A stretch of 32,433 bases of DNA from Anaerolineae bacterium (GCA_017303655.1 JAFLCE010000050.1:1-32433); one strand, 5' to 3'; shown: positions 1 through 9,962, counted from the first letter of the stretch. Translations and numbers: made by a program. Notes: generated by a model from the sequence alone, not told the origin.

Positions 1-320
1 AATACTTCAAGACTGTCGTCACTGAAAATCAGATGTGGGTCTACGAACTAGACAGTGTTCCCGTTGGTTTTCTTGGCATCCAAAACGATTACATTGACCG
101 CCTATATGTTGCCACAACCTTTCATCGCCGCGGCATTGGCAAAGCCTTGCTTGACCATGCCCGCACTTTATCGCCACAACATCTTTGGTTGAAGACCGAT
201 CAAGCTAATAAACTGTCACGTCCGTTTTACGAAAAGAACGGCTTTGTCGCCACCAAGTTTGGCGTCAGCCCGCCGCCCGAATCTGAACCCGATGTGGAAT
301 ACCACTGGTACTCAAAATAA
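1..320 (+). CDS. GNAT-family N-acetyltransferase, 5' truncated by window edge
   Basis: This is the C-terminal part of a GNAT acyltransferase, which moves an acetyl group from acetyl-CoA to an unidentified amine. The reading frame is open from base 3 through the TAA at 318-320, so the true start lies outside the window and the ATG at 33 is probably internal. The acetyl-CoA pyrophosphate-binding motif A is visible as RRGIGKALLDHA, preceded by the beta strand IDRLYVATTFH. The C-terminal strand has the usual FYEKNGFV pattern. One base separates its stop from the start of alr, so the two are probably co-transcribed. The substrate cannot be predicted. Confidence 0.85.
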   Translation, partial: YFKTVVTENQMWVYELDSVPVGFLGIQNDYIDRLYVATTFHRRGIGKALLDHARTLSPQHLWLKTDQANKLSRPFYEKNGFVATKFGVSPPPESEPDVEYHWYSK

Positions 321-321
321 T

Positions 322-1449
322 ATGCGACCAACATATCTCGAAGTCAATCTCACGCAACTGCAAAAAAATATTGAAGCCATTCGCGCGCATGTCGGCGGCG
401 CGAAGGTCATGCCAATGGTAAAAGCCAATGCCTATGGTCACGGCATCGAAGGCGTTGCGCCTTTCATCGAACCGCACGTGGATATGCTCGGCGTCGCTTT
501 GGTGGAGGAGGGTATTCAACTTCGTCAACTCGGAATCAAGAAACCGATTCTAGTTGCCGGTGGGACGTTGATCGAGCAATTGCCATTATTCCTTGAACAT
601 GACTTAACTCTCACCGCATCCTCTCTCGACTTGTTACTGGCTGCTGACCATCTAGCCGAATCTAACCGAAAGCGACTCACCATCCACCTCAAGATCGATA
701 CCGGCATGGAACGAGTCGGTGTCCGCGAATATGAAGCGGAAGAGTTCATCTTGAAGTCCGTTGCGTGTAGTCACTTGAGGGTAGAAGGGATTTATACACA
801 TTTGGCAAACTCAGAATTGGTCGAGCTGAATGGTTTGCCTTCGTATGTTGTCACAGCTCAAGAACAACTCGAACGTTTTCAAGAAGTGCTTCACTTATAT
901 GAAAAACATAGCCTGCCTGTCCCACCGATTCGACATGTCTGCAATTCTGGCGGGATTCTGAATCTACCCCAAGGTCACTTGGATATGGTTCGTCCCGGCG
1001 TGTTATTTTATGGTGTATACCCCGGGCGCGATATTCCGCGGACAATTGACGTGAAACCTGCGCTCACTTGGAAATCACGAGTTGCTTATAGTAAAGTCAC
1101 ACAGCCTGGACGTGCTGTCAGCTATGGGTCGTTGTGGCAGGTCGAAGGGAGTCCGAGGCGCGTGGTCACCATCCCATGCGGGTATGCCGATGGCTACTTT
1201 CGTCGCATGACCAATCAAGGACGAGTCATAATAAATGGAAAGTCGTATCCGCAGGTAGGGCGTATTTGCATGGATCAATTCATGGTGGATGCAGGCGAGG
1301 ATGATGTTAAAGTGGGGGATGAGGTGACGCTGCTCGGCGGCGGCATTGCGCCGGAGGAACTGGCAGATTGGGCGGGCACGAATGAATACGAGGTGATGAC
1401 GAACATCAGCGCGCGCGTGCCGAGGGTTTTTGTGGGTGGGGTACAATAG
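322..1449 (+). CDS. alr: Alanine racemase
   Basis: Pyridoxal-phosphate enzyme interconverting L- and D-alanine, the source of D-Ala for peptidoglycan. The frame is open further upstream, but the ATG at 322 gives the canonical start MRPTYLEVNL and follows the GNAT stop by one base. It yields 375 residues, normal for the family. The PLP lysine is K34 in the motif MVKANAYGHG. The second catalytic residue is the tyrosine in AVSYGSLW, followed by PCGYADGY and the GRICMDQFMVD strand that is typical of Alr. It heads a cluster with two signal peptidase genes and a pseudouridine synthase, consistent with envelope housekeeping. Confidence 0.96.
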   Translation: MRPTYLEVNLTQLQKNIEAIRAHVGGAKVMPMVKANAYGHGIEGVAPFIEPHVDMLGVALVEEGIQLRQLGIKKPILVAGGTLIEQLPLFLEHDLTLTASSLDLLLAADHLAESNRKRLTIHLKIDTGMERVGVREYEAEEFILKSVACSHLRVEGIYTHLANSELVELNGLPSYVVTAQEQLERFQEVLHLYEKHSLPVPPIRHVCNSGGILNLPQGHLDMVRPGVLFYGVYPGRDIPRTIDVKPALTWKSRVAYSKVTQPGRAVSYGSLWQVEGSPRRVVTIPCGYADGYFRRMTNQGRVIINGKSYPQVGRICMDQFMVDAGEDDVKVGDEVTLLGGGIAPEELADWAGTNEYEVMTNISARVPRVFVGGVQ

Positions 1450-1475
1450 GCGCACTATTTGTTTTGAGGTGAGAG

Positions 1476-2036
1476 TTGAATTCCAAGGTAAAAGATTATT
1501 TATTGCTGTTGGGTGTGGCGACTGTGTCGGTCACACTGGATCAGTGGACGAAGTGGTGGGTACGGGAAAATGTTGAGTACGGGGGACAATGGCTGCCGGA
1601 GTGGTTGAGCTGGCTCAGTCCATACGCGCGGATCGTGCATTGGTATAACAGCGGCGCAGCCTTTGGCATCTTTCAGGATGGAAATTTGGTCTTTACGATT
1701 CTGGCGTTCGTGGTCATTGGCGCGATTCTTTATTATTTTCCACGTGTAGAAGACGAAGGCTGGCTACTTAAGTTTGCGATGGGTTTGCAATTGGGCGGCG
1801 CGGTCGGTAACCTGATCGACCGTTTGCTGATGCAAAAAGTGACCGACTTTATTTCGATTGGGATTTTTCCCGTGTTTAATATTGCCGATGCCTCCATTTC
1901 GGTGGGTGTGGCGGTGCTCTTGTTCGATGTCTGGTTGAAAGAGCGGGCTGAGAAGTTGAAAGCAGCAGAAACGGCTGGTGAAACTCCGCTTGAGCCGTTG
2001 AACGATGTAGTACAAGAATCTGTGAAAGAAGGTTAG
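1476..2036 (+). CDS. lspA: Lipoprotein signal peptidase (signal peptidase II), copy 1
   Basis: Aspartyl protease of the cytoplasmic membrane that cleaves signal peptides from diacylglyceryl-modified prolipoproteins. Start is TTG at 1476 with a GAGGTGAG Shine-Dalgarno just upstream; no nearby ATG fits. The protein has 186 residues and the expected four hydrophobic segments. The conserved blocks are DQWTKWW near residue 22, NSGAAFG near 58, GGAVGNLIDR at 107-116 and FNIADASI at 134-141. The catalytic aspartates should be D124 (VTDF) and D138 (NIAD). The C-terminus carries a charged tail of about 30 residues. A second intact copy follows four bases after the stop. Confidence 0.95.
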   Translation: MNSKVKDYLLLLGVATVSVTLDQWTKWWVRENVEYGGQWLPEWLSWLSPYARIVHWYNSGAAFGIFQDGNLVFTILAFVVIGAILYYFPRVEDEGWLLKFAMGLQLGGAVGNLIDRLLMQKVTDFISIGIFPVFNIADASISVGVAVLLFDVWLKERAEKLKAAETAGETPLEPLNDVVQESVKEG

Positions 2037-2040
2037 TATT

Positions 2041-2592
2041 TTGACGAACGAAGAATTGGCGTTGCAGGAAAAAGAGCAGCCTCGCAGCAGGCGCTTTTTA
2101 ATTATATTTATCATCGCTGGGGCGATCATTGCTTTTGATCAATGGACGAAGTGGTGGGTGATCCAAAACATCCCGTTGAACACAGCTTGGTTGCCCGATT
2201 CACTGGAGTGGCTGTCTGCTTATGCGCGTCTGTTGCACATCAAGAACACCGGCGCATCATTTGGTATGTTTCAGAATGCGAACTTTATTTTCATACCGCT
2301 AACGGTGTTGATCGTGGGTGGCATTCTTTATTACGTCTCAAAGCTTGAACAAGATAACGATTGGATGTGGGTGGCGGCTGGCTTGTACCTGGGTGGTGCC
2401 GTGGGCAATTTGATCGACCGCCTCACCATTGGTGCGGTAACTGATTTTGTTTCTGTGGGTTCGTTCTACATTTTCAACGTTGCCGATGCGAGTATCAATT
2501 GTAGTGTGGCGCTGTTAATTCTTTTGTGGATTCGTGAAAACAGAAATTCACAACCTGTGTCGCCCGCCGAACCGGAGGAAAACCATGAGTGA
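2041..2592 (+). CDS. lspA: Lipoprotein signal peptidase (signal peptidase II), copy 2
   Basis: Tandem paralogue of the preceding gene, 183 residues. It also starts with TTG, at 2041, with AGAAGG upstream inside the end of copy 1. It carries the full set of family motifs: DQWTKWW, NTGASFG, GGAVGNLIDR and FNVADASI, with catalytic aspartates D135 and D149. By eye roughly half the core residues match copy 1, so this is an old duplication, not a recent or assembly-generated one. It has a longer charged N-terminal extension of about 18 residues before the first membrane helix. Its last codons overlap the start of the RluD gene by 8 bases, implying translational coupling. Confidence 0.94.
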   Translation: MTNEELALQEKEQPRSRRFLIIFIIAGAIIAFDQWTKWWVIQNIPLNTAWLPDSLEWLSAYARLLHIKNTGASFGMFQNANFIFIPLTVLIVGGILYYVSKLEQDNDWMWVAAGLYLGGAVGNLIDRLTIGAVTDFVSVGSFYIFNVADASINCSVALLILLWIRENRNSQPVSPAEPEENHE

Positions 2593-3511
2593 CCGTGTAG
2601 AAAAATTTCATTTTGATGAACGAACCCCAGACCGACTGGATAAATTTCTCGTTTCGACCCTGCCAGAGTTTTCGCGTGCACGCCTTCAAGGCTTGATCGC
2701 AGATGGCTTTGTCTTGATTAACAACGTCCCTGCCAAAAAGGCAGGGCAATTAATCGAAGATGGTGATGATATCGAAGTGCATATCCCGCCGCCTGTGCCA
2801 AGCAGTTTGGTGGCAGAGAATATTCCGCTTGATATTATTTTTGAGAATGATGATTTGATCGTAGTCAATAAACCGGCTGGGATGGTCGTTCACCCGGCGG
2901 CTGGACATTATTCCGGCACATTGGTCAATGCAGTTCTTGGCTACGACCCAGACATAGAAGGCATTGGTGGCGAAGAGCGCCCCGGCTTGGTGCATCGGCT
3001 GGATAAAGAAACCTCCGGCTTGATCATCCTTGCCAAAAATGAACGCGCACATAACTGGCTGCAAGACCAATTCCGTTTGCGGCAGGTAGAGAAGACCTAT
3101 CTTGCATTGGTGGATGGCAAGCCGCCTACACCTACTGGACGGGTGGAAGCGCCGATTGGGCGTGACCCAAGCCATCGTAAAAAGATGGCAATCGTTTCAC
3201 AGGGTAAAGGTCGTGAAGCTGTGAGTGAATACAAGACGCTTGAGTCTTTTAAGAATCACACCTTGCTGGAATTTCATCCACATACCGGGCGGACGCATCA
3301 GATTCGCCTGCATTGTCAGTTTTTGGGTTGCCCGATCGTCGGCGATGCCATCTATGGGAAACGAGCGATCACCGTGACAATTGACCGTCACTTTTTACAC
3401 GCGTTTCGGTTGAAGATCGTTTTGCCAGGTGAAAAACAGCCCAGGACTTTTGAAGCAGAATTGCCGGAAGAGTTGAAGAATGTTCTTGAAGAGGTGAAAC
3501 GCTATGAATAA
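2585..3511 (+). CDS. rluD: RluA/RluD-family 23S rRNA pseudouridine synthase
   Basis: Isomerises specific uridines of large-subunit rRNA to pseudouridine. The ATG at 2585 overlaps the end of lspA copy 2 and gives 308 residues; an in-frame ATG further upstream would lie deep inside lspA and is unlikely. An S4 RNA-binding domain occupies residues 14-70 ([16 protein letters not shown]). The catalytic domain follows, with the motif [10 protein letters not shown], in which D140 is the nucleophile, then the GRTHQIR motif near residue 240. The S4 domain plus the HRLDKETSG motif match RluD more closely than RluA or RluC, but the exact uridines modified are inferred. The frame overlaps the threonine aldolase gene by 8 bases. 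Confidence 0.92.
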   Translation: MSDRVEKFHFDERTPDRLDKFLVSTLPEFSRARLQGLIADGFVLINNVPAKKAGQLIEDGDDIEVHIPPPVPSSLVAENIPLDIIFENDDLIVVNKPAGMVVHPAAGHYSGTLVNAVLGYDPDIEGIGGEERPGLVHRLDKETSGLIILAKNERAHNWLQDQFRLRQVEKTYLALVDGKPPTPTGRVEAPIGRDPSHRKKMAIVSQGKGREAVSEYKTLESFKNHTLLEFHPHTGRTHQIRLHCQFLGCPIVGDAIYGKRAITVTIDRHFLHAFRLKIVLPGEKQPRTFEAELPEELKNVLEEVKRYE

Positions 3512-4544
3512 TGATTTTGTCGATCTACGTTCCGACACCGTTACCAAACCCACTCCTGAAATGCGCGAAGCCATGGCGGAGGCTGAAGTAGGGGATGACG
3601 TCTATGGCGATGACCTGACCGTGAATACGTTGCAGGAAAAAGCCGCGGATATGCTTGGCAAGGAAGCAGCTTTATTCGTCCCTTCGGGCACGATGGGGAA
3701 TTTGCTGGCGATCCTTGTCCATTGCGCGCGCGGCGAGGAAGTTATCTGCGGTGATAAGTCTCATATTTATGTGAATGAAGCGGGCGGGATGGCGGCGTTG
3801 GGCGGGATTTTTCCCCATCCTATTCCGAATCAAAAAGATGGGACGTTGCGCTTGGAGGATATCCGCGCCTCGATCCAGCCGGATGATTCACATCGCACCA
3901 TTACGCGTTTGGTTTGCATCGAGAACACGCAGAATATGTGCGGCGGTGTGGTCTTGAGCGTGGACTATACACAACAGGTTGGTCAGTTGGCAAAAGAGAA
4001 TGGTTTGAAATTCCACATTGATGGTGCCCGTATTTTCAATGCAGCGGCGGCATTGAGTGTGGATATTAAAGAACTCGTTGTACCTGCGGACTCAGTCATG
4101 TTTTGTTTGAGTAAGGGCTTGGTGTCACCGGTCGGGTCGATGCTGGTAGGTAGTAAGGATTTTATTGCGCGGGCACACCGTCTGCGCAAAATGTTGGGTG
4201 GGGGGATGCGGCAAGTGGGCGTGATTGCGGCAGCAGGGCTTGTGTCATTGGAGAAGATGACGGGCAGGCTTAAGCAGGATCATGCCCGGGCGAAGAATCT
4301 GTATGAAGCGCTGAAACAGATCCCGAGATTAAGACTCGCGGCGGAGCCTTCATCCAATATGGTGTATTTTGATTTGGATGATTCGATCCAACTGACCGAG
4401 AATCAGATCGTTGCAGAAATGAAGAAACATGGCGTATTGGTAGATTGGTCTGCACCACGACAGTTTCGTTTGGTGACGCATTATTGGGTGGATGATGCCG
4501 GAGTGGAAAAAACGGTAAAGGCGTTTGCTAAGGTGTTGGCTTAA
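3504..4544 (+). CDS. ltaE: Low-specificity L-threonine aldolase
   Basis: PLP enzyme splitting L-threonine or L-allo-threonine to glycine and acetaldehyde. The ATG at 3504 overlaps the end of the pseudouridine synthase gene, and GAGGTGAAA lies just upstream. The 346 residues begin with [16 protein letters not shown], the family hallmark, followed by GDDVYGDD and the PSGTMGN phosphate-binding turn. The PLP aspartate is in [10 protein letters not shown], near residue 173. The Schiff-base lysine should be K204 in [14 protein letters not shown]. It is the last gene of the alr cluster and converges with the HD-GYP gene, with their stop codons overlapping. Confidence 0.95.
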   Translation: MNNDFVDLRSDTVTKPTPEMREAMAEAEVGDDVYGDDLTVNTLQEKAADMLGKEAALFVPSGTMGNLLAILVHCARGEEVICGDKSHIYVNEAGGMAALGGIFPHPIPNQKDGTLRLEDIRASIQPDDSHRTITRLVCIENTQNMCGGVVLSVDYTQQVGQLAKENGLKFHIDGARIFNAAAALSVDIKELVVPADSVMFCLSKGLVSPVGSMLVGSKDFIARAHRLRKMLGGGMRQVGVIAAAGLVSLEKMTGRLKQDHARAKNLYEALKQIPRLRLAAEPSSNMVYFDLDDSIQLTENQIVAEMKKHGVLVDWSAPRQFRLVTHYWVDDAGVEKTVKAFAKVLA

Positions 4545-7500
4545 TCTGCTGATTGCGAAGTAAGGTCGGCTTGAATCATTTCACTGAATGAATCTACGAT
4601 TTGCGGGTCAAAGAGAATTCCCGCTTCGCTTTTGAGGTATTCAAGCGCTTCTTGTGGTGTGATCTTTTGGCGATAGGGACGATTGCTGGTCAATGCGTCG
4701 AAGGCGTCGATGACGGAAAATAAGCGGGCGAGTAGGGGGATCTCTTCGCCTTTTAGCCCGCCGGGATAGCCTGTGCCATCCCAACGTTCTTGATGATGAA
4801 GAATGAGGGGAATGGTATCTTCAAGAAATGGAATGCCAGCCACAATTCGCGCACCGATATTGGGGTGTAGTTTCATAACATCCCACTCGGCTTTATCTAA
4901 TGGACCCGGTTTGTGCAGGATGGTATCGCTGACGCCAATTTTGCCGATATCATGCAAGAGCGAGCCGCGTTCGAGGATTTTCAATTGTTCTGCCGAATAG
5001 CCCAGTTTTTCTCCGAGCCGTTTAGCAAAGTCGGTGACGCGCATACTGTGACCTTCTGTTTCGCGATCACGAGCATCCAATGCAGAAGAGAGGGAGGCGA
5101 GCGTTTGATCGTAGGTGGCTTCGAGAGTATCATACGCAACTTTGATCTCGGCTGCCTGGCGTCTTGATTCAACTAATAATAATGAGCGTTCGAGGGCGAT
5201 GGCTGCTTGATTCACTAGGGCTTGCAAGTCGTTCGGGTTGGTGGATGGGTTATGTGCAGGATCATCAGGAGCATCCATCCAAATGGCGCCATATTTTCGG
5301 ATCGGCGTTTGAATGGGCAGGCAGGTTCGCAGGGTGGATTCTCCCTGTGAAAAATAGATCATCTGCCCTGAATTCATCGCATCCAACACCAGATTCATTG
5401 GGTGGTCATACGAAGCATGTACACCGTTGTCATCGATCTGTACTTGAGCGATGATGCTGTTATCTAGATCGAGCAATACAATACCCGTTGCAGTATTTTT
5501 GGCGAGTTTATGAGCGGTCTGCGCAATGTCGGATGCGGCATCTTCAATATTTTCCGACTGGATGATTTGATTACTCAAACGATAGAGCAGAGATGTGATG
5601 CGTAATGAAGAGCGCAATTCCTGTTGCAGCCAGGCGCTTTCAAACGCGCCGCTGGCTTGAATGGAGATCAATTCTGCGAGGGATTCATCGTTTTCAGTAA
5701 AAAAGACTTCGTTCATTTTTCCAAACACGAAGATGGCACCAATGTTGACATGATGCAAACGGATCGGAATGGTCAATAAACTGCGAAGCCCAGAGCCGTC
5801 GATCTGAAGGGTGAAGGTCTTTTCATATTTTCGAATATCTCGAATACGAAAAGGCTGGGACGCATGCAAAGCCAGATTGAACAGATCTTGTGAAATATCT
5901 GGGTCTTTCAACGACCGCAGCAATTGCGGCGCCTCACCAGATGAGGCGCTGTGAATGTAATTACGCTCCTGCCCAAGCTGGATGTAAACGAATGTGAACT
6001 TTGCCTGAACGATGTTCCTTGAGATCAAGGCAACTTCCCGCGCGGTTGCTTCCGGGTCAAGCGTCGAGGATAGCTGGCTGCCAGTCTGAAGCAGTTCCTT
6101 TAACCGTTGGTGATACCCAGAACGTTCCCAGGCGCGCACGAGTTCCGCCGCAACTGATTCTGCCATACCAACATCGATGCTCCCAAACGCGTTAGCATTT
6201 TCACTATGCAGAGAGAGCATGCCATTGATGTGACCGTTAAAGATCAACGGAATGATGAGGGCAGAGAGGTGAGTTTCCCTTTCGAATTTTATATAATCTG
6301 AATCAGCCTGAATATCGCCGATCACCTGAGTTTTTCTTTGGCGAAAGGCACGTCCGATCACGCCGGTGGTCGCTTCTTGACGATAGCCAGATGGAACCAA
6401 GCTGTTATTTCGCCCGGCAGCGGCGATCAACATGAAGTCTTTTTTATCTGGTTCGTGAATGTATAGAGTAGCAAGGGAACAATTCAGAACCCGCTCCAAT
6501 GTGTTGACAGCAAGCTGTGCTGATACGGGCTGATCGAGTTGGTTTTCCAACTGCTGGCTGAGTTCCAAAAGCAGGGTTAACTGCGCGTTTTTCTTTTTTT
6601 CAAGGTTTGATTGCCTTGCAAGAATGTTGATCTGGTCTTCCTGGGCATTCAGCCGAATTCGAGTATCTTCTTGTGTCAACATGAACGGCTTTATGTAGCG
6701 GATCAGTCTATTGTTCCATGAATGCGATTCTTCTTCGCTGGCGGTGAGCGCATCTTCAAGTTCCTCATCAGAATGAGCCAACCCCAAGATCAAGCCATTA
6801 ATGGTCATAATCACTGTAGAAGTGATGTAATAATTCATTATAGAAAGAATGATGAAGAAGACCACCGAGGCTACCCTTGCACGGAGGGTCATATGGTGAA
6901 TTAGAAGACTTCCTGTATCTGGGTCGATCAAGTAAAGTAGCGCCCCCAGAAAGATCAGGAGTGCCACCTCAACTGTGAAAGCGATCATGATCACGCGTCG
7001 GCTGAGAATATCTTCTTGTAAAACCAGCAGGCGATTCCATGGAATATTACGTTCGAGCACCAACATGGTTATCACTGCAGCAGGGACGATCAAATTGCCG
7101 CTCCTGACACCGGTCACATAAACGAGACCCCATGCCAGCCACGGCAGCATTTGTGATTTTGTAAACAGCCCGTCATGCCTAAAAGAAGGTAGAACCACGG
7201 CAACAATTCCCATAAATGCTGTAATGAGAAAGATAACCGCAATCAAGGGCTTAAACATCTCGGCTTGAAGTTCAGAAGCAGCTGGCGTCGAAACAACCAG
7301 AGTGATGCCTGCTACAAACGTAATCACTGCAATCGTAAGCCTGAAAAAGTTGAGTTGTTTGTGCCATGATAAGAGTGCAATCAATAGAAAAATGCCGCAA
7401 ATAGCAAAAGCTTCACTGGTAATATATTGCTCTCCACGCCAAAATAGCCAGGTCAGCACCGCCAGCAAAAACAAACCAAACCCTTGAAGAATGAAAAAAC

Positions 7501-7723
7501 GAACATGCGAGGAACGCCAGATCGAAGCAATTTGCAGTGAAAGTGCTGTAATAAAACAGATCGCCCCCAAAATACCTGCCATCAGGTACGAGATTGTGCC
7601 CTCTTTCAGCCCCAGATACCCGGGAATGAAAATCAACCCGGCGGCAGCCCCTTCCAGCATCAACGATATAAAAATGGTGAAGTTCTTTTCAAGAGACTGG
7701 CTCATCGCACTAGAGGATAGCAT
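4541..7723 (-). CDS. Membrane receptor with three GAF-like domains and HD-GYP c-di-GMP phosphodiesterase
   Basis: A 1060-residue sensor expected to hydrolyse cyclic di-GMP in response to ligands. Residues 1-310 contain about eight hydrophobic helices and form an uncharacterised membrane sensor region. A likely coiled coil (355-395) follows. Three GAF-like domains lie at about 395-535, 545-700 and 710-850; the third is the least clear. A helical linker leads to HD-GYP at about 875-1055. Metal and catalytic residues are intact: HDIGKIG (H924, D925), the HH pair at 976-977 and [10 protein letters not shown] (G985-P987), then [13 protein letters not shown]. The first ATG (7723) is used; a second Met at codon 7 is possible. 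No Shine-Dalgarno lies at normal spacing. No diguanylate cyclase is visible in the window. Confidence 0.93.
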   Translation of the reverse strand: MLSSSAMSQSLEKNFTIFISLMLEGAAAGLIFIPGYLGLKEGTISYLMAGILGAICFITALSLQIASIWRSSHVRFFILQGFGLFLLAVLTWLFWRGEQYITSEAFAICGIFLLIALLSWHKQLNFFRLTIAVITFVAGITLVVSTPAASELQAEMFKPLIAVIFLITAFMGIVAVVLPSFRHDGLFTKSQMLPWLAWGLVYVTGVRSGNLIVPAAVITMLVLERNIPWNRLLVLQEDILSRRVIMIAFTVEVALLIFLGALLYLIDPDTGSLLIHHMTLRARVASVVFFIILSIMNYYITSTVIMTINGLILGLAHSDEELEDALTASEEESHSWNNRLIRYIKPFMLTQEDTRIRLNAQEDQINILARQSNLEKKKNAQLTLLLELSQQLENQLDQPVSAQLAVNTLERVLNCSLATLYIHEPDKKDFMLIAAAGRNNSLVPSGYRQEATTGVIGRAFRQRKTQVIGDIQADSDYIKFERETHLSALIIPLIFNGHINGMLSLHSENANAFGSIDVGMAESVAAELVRAWERSGYHQRLKELLQTGSQLSSTLDPEATAREVALISRNIVQAKFTFVYIQLGQERNYIHSASSGEAPQLLRSLKDPDISQDLFNLALHASQPFRIRDIRKYEKTFTLQIDGSGLRSLLTIPIRLHHVNIGAIFVFGKMNEVFFTENDESLAELISIQASGAFESAWLQQELRSSLRITSLLYRLSNQIIQSENIEDAASDIAQTAHKLAKNTATGIVLLDLDNSIIAQVQIDDNGVHASYDHPMNLVLDAMNSGQMIYFSQGESTLRTCLPIQTPIRKYGAIWMDAPDDPAHNPSTNPNDLQALVNQAAIALERSLLLVESRRQAAEIKVAYDTLEATYDQTLASLSSALDARDRETEGHSMRVTDFAKRLGEKLGYSAEQLKILERGSLLHDIGKIGVSDTILHKPGPLDKAEWDVMKLHPNIGARIVAGIPFLEDTIPLILHHQERWDGTGYPGGLKGEEIPLLARLFSVIDAFDALTSNRPYRQKITPQEALEYLKSEAGILFDPQIVDSFSEMIQADLTSQSAD

Positions 7724-7774
7724 AAGAGCCGAATTTTATCTACCTCTCCTCATAAAATTTCCAATGATTATTTC

Positions 7775-7783
7775 TGTTATAAT
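7775..7783 (+). promoter_or_regulatory. Extended -10 promoter for purine nucleoside phosphorylase
   Basis: TG-T-TATAAT is a perfect extended -10 element, about 63 bases upstream of the punA ATG. No convincing -35 hexamer lies 16-18 bases upstream, as expected when an extended -10 compensates. Predicted transcription start is near 7790. The interval 7724-7846 separates divergent genes, so the HD-GYP promoter must also lie nearby, but I could not identify it. Confidence 0.5.
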
Positions 7784-7846
7784 TTTGTCGCAATCGGCTT
7801 GAAGGGGATGCGCCGTTTGTAATCCTTAGCGAATAGAGTTACAAGA

Positions 7847-8683
7847 ATGCAAACCTACATTTCCCTTGCACAAATTGATGAGATCGCAGAAAAGATTCGA
7901 AAACAAATCTCCATTCAACCCGCAGTCGGATTGATCCTCGGCTCAGGGCTTAACGGGTTGGCTGATTCTGTCCAGAATCCTGTTCACATCCCCTACAATG
8001 ACCTACCGAATTTCCCCGTCTCCACAGTTCATGGGCATGTCGGGCGCTTTGTCATTGGTGAGCTGGAAGGCAAACCGGTCATCGTCATGCAGGGACGCAT
8101 TCACTACTATGAAGGCTACACTATGGGCGAAGTGACCCTGCCAGTGCGCGTCATGCACCGTTTGGGAGTCCATAGCTTGTTTGTAACCAACGCCGCTGGC
8201 GGAGTCAACGCTGAATTCGTTCCCGGCGACGTGATGCTGATCACAGATCAATTGAACCTAATGGGCATGTCTGGGTTGAATCCCTTAATGGGACCCAACT
8301 TGGATGAGATCGGTCCCCGCTTCCCGGATATGAGCCAACCCTATGACCGCGAATATTGCGACATTGCCCGAAAAGTGGCGGCATCGAATAACCTTACCTT
8401 ACGCGAAGGTGTCTACGCAGGGCTGAGCGGACCTTCATTTGAATCTCCCGCCGACCTGCGTTTCTTGCGTCTTGCTGGAGCAGATGCAGTTGGGATGTCC
8501 ACTGTGCCGGAAGTGATCATTGCCCGTCATGGCGGAATGCGTGCGCTTGGGTTTTCAGGCATTAGCAACAAAGCCAACCTGGATGGGTCTACGATCACCA
8601 CGCACGAAGAAGTGATCGAAGCAGGTAAAGTCATCACTCCCAAGGTCGAGGCGATCGTTCGGGGCGTTCTTCGCGAAATCTAA
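7847..8683 (+). CDS. punA: Purine nucleoside phosphorylase (trimeric, PunA/human-type)
   Basis: Phosphorolyses purine (deoxy)nucleosides to free base and (deoxy)ribose-1-phosphate in purine salvage. Its 278 residues carry the low-molecular-mass PNP motifs in order: GLILGSGLNGLAD (28-40), the phosphate-binding STVHGHVGRF (59-68), QGRIHYYEGY (82-91), VTNAAGGV (113-120) and AGLSGPSFESPAD (191-203). E199 and N241 (ISNKANLD) correspond to the base-recognising Glu and Asn of guanosine/inosine-type enzymes. This argues for 6-oxopurine specificity and against methylthioadenosine phosphorylase, which has a different residue set. The ATG start has only a weak Shine-Dalgarno. Confidence 0.95.
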   Translation: MQTYISLAQIDEIAEKIRKQISIQPAVGLILGSGLNGLADSVQNPVHIPYNDLPNFPVSTVHGHVGRFVIGELEGKPVIVMQGRIHYYEGYTMGEVTLPVRVMHRLGVHSLFVTNAAGGVNAEFVPGDVMLITDQLNLMGMSGLNPLMGPNLDEIGPRFPDMSQPYDREYCDIARKVAASNNLTLREGVYAGLSGPSFESPADLRFLRLAGADAVGMSTVPEVIIARHGGMRALGFSGISNKANLDGSTITTHEEVIEAGKVITPKVEAIVRGVLREI

Positions 8684-8694
8684 TTGCAGGGAAA

Positions 8695-9372
8695 ATGGTA
8701 GAACTCGTAAAGTTCCTCGCTTTGTACGAGGGGTTGATTTATATTGTGCTTGCCATCGGCGCGTTATTTTCTTTTCGCTGGTTGTATCGCTCATGGAGCG
8801 AGTGGCGTATCGCAGTATTCAGTTTGGAACGTGAATTTTCAGCCCGCCGTTTAGGGCGCTCTGCCTTGATCTCCGTCTTGCTGGTCATTTTCTTTTGTTT
8901 TGAATTTTTTATTACATCCTTTTTGGTGCCCGGGCTTCCATCAGATTTTTTCCTTGCCACCCCAACCCTCGATTTGATCTCAACGCCTACAGGCACCCTA
9001 TCCGCAGAGTTCATGACTCAAGTTGCCAATCTTCCGGCAGTACCCGCTGCAGGCAGTACTGGATGTATTCCGGGGCAGATCAGCTTTACATTTCCAGAGT
9101 CTGGTACAGAAATTAAAGGCATCGTCGAACTGACTGGTACCGTGAGTATTCCTAATTTTGGCTTTTATAAATACGAGATCGCACCGGCAGGCAGTGATAC
9201 CTGGGCAACCATCGCCGCCGGACGAGAAGCTGTCGTCGAGGGTCCGTTGGGGCGTTGGGATACATCCGCGTTGACGCCCGGCGATTATCAATTGCGGCTG
9301 GTGGTGGTGGATAATCAAGGCATTCTTCTGCCGCCTTGTGTTTTGCAGTTGCAAGTAGTCCCAAATCAATAA
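8695..9372 (+). CDS. Membrane-anchored protein with extracytoplasmic Ig-like domain (uncharacterised)
   Basis: I do not recognise a specific function. The ATG at 8695 follows punA by 11 bases with a GCAGGGA Shine-Dalgarno. Of 225 residues, 9-31 and 56-80 are membrane helices separated by a short charged loop. A Ser/Thr/Pro-rich linker (85-123) precedes a beta-rich domain at about 125-222. That domain has the pattern PESGTEIKGIVELTGTV ... YKYEIAPAG ... LTPGDYQLRLVVVDNQG, as in Ig-like and FlgD-type repeats of penicillin-binding proteins and surface proteins. C124 and C215 bracket the domain and could form a disulfide. It is probably co-transcribed with punA and the following GNAT gene. Confidence 0.8.
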   Translation: MVELVKFLALYEGLIYIVLAIGALFSFRWLYRSWSEWRIAVFSLEREFSARRLGRSALISVLLVIFFCFEFFITSFLVPGLPSDFFLATPTLDLISTPTGTLSAEFMTQVANLPAVPAAGSTGCIPGQISFTFPESGTEIKGIVELTGTVSIPNFGFYKYEIAPAGSDTWATIAAGREAVVEGPLGRWDTSALTPGDYQLRLVVVDNQGILLPPCVLQLQVVPNQ

Positions 9373-9389
9373 ACAGGTGAATTGTCTCC

Positions 9390-9929
9390 ATGTCTGAATT
9401 ACAAATTCGTCCCACGGTTGCCACCGACCTCGCCCGCTTGATGGGTCTCGATCACTCGATTGTCAGCGAGTCGGTCTGGCAATTGGAGTTCCGCCGCGAT
9501 TCGGGACAGGTCTCCACTACATTCCGTGAAGTACGTTTGCCGCGTGCGATCCAAGTTCAATATCCTCATAATCACTTTGCTCTGGCAGATGATTGGGTTA
9601 GGCGTTCGATGATGTATACCGCGGTCCAAAATAATGATCCGGTGGGCTATATCAGTCTGCTGGAGCGGGGCACGGCTTCTACAGTATGGGTAACGGATCT
9701 GGTCACTGACCCTGCCAGTCGTCGCCGGGGGGTGGGTACCGCTTTATTAGCTGCCGGGCAAGCCTGGGCGGAGTCCCGATCGCACCGTCGCTTTATTTTG
9801 GAGATGCAGTCGAAGAATGTCCCCGCGATCCACTTTGCGCAGAAAAACGGGTTTGAGTTCTGCGGGTATAATGACCATTATTACATCAATAAGGATGTAG
9901 CCTTGTTCTTTGCAAAGATCTTAAAATAG
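9390..9929 (+). CDS. GNAT-family N-acetyltransferase
   Basis: A complete GNAT acyltransferase of 179 residues with unknown substrate. The acetyl-CoA motif is VTDPASRRRGVGTALLAAGQAWA, given here in part as RRRGVGTALL (about residues 111-120). It is preceded by the VTDLV strand and followed by LEMQSKNVPAIHFAQKNGF, the usual N-P-A-x-x-F-x-x-K-x-G-F core of RimI-like proteins. The N-terminal half (residues 20-85) lacks clear motifs and presumably shapes the acceptor site. The ATG at 9390 lies 17 bases after the previous stop. Confidence 0.9.
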   Translation: MSELQIRPTVATDLARLMGLDHSIVSESVWQLEFRRDSGQVSTTFREVRLPRAIQVQYPHNHFALADDWVRRSMMYTAVQNNDPVGYISLLERGTASTVWVTDLVTDPASRRRGVGTALLAAGQAWAESRSHRRFILEMQSKNVPAIHFAQKNGFEFCGYNDHYYINKDVALFFAKILK

Positions 9930-9962
9930 GCAAGGCATTTACATTCATTTTGATTTTATTGG

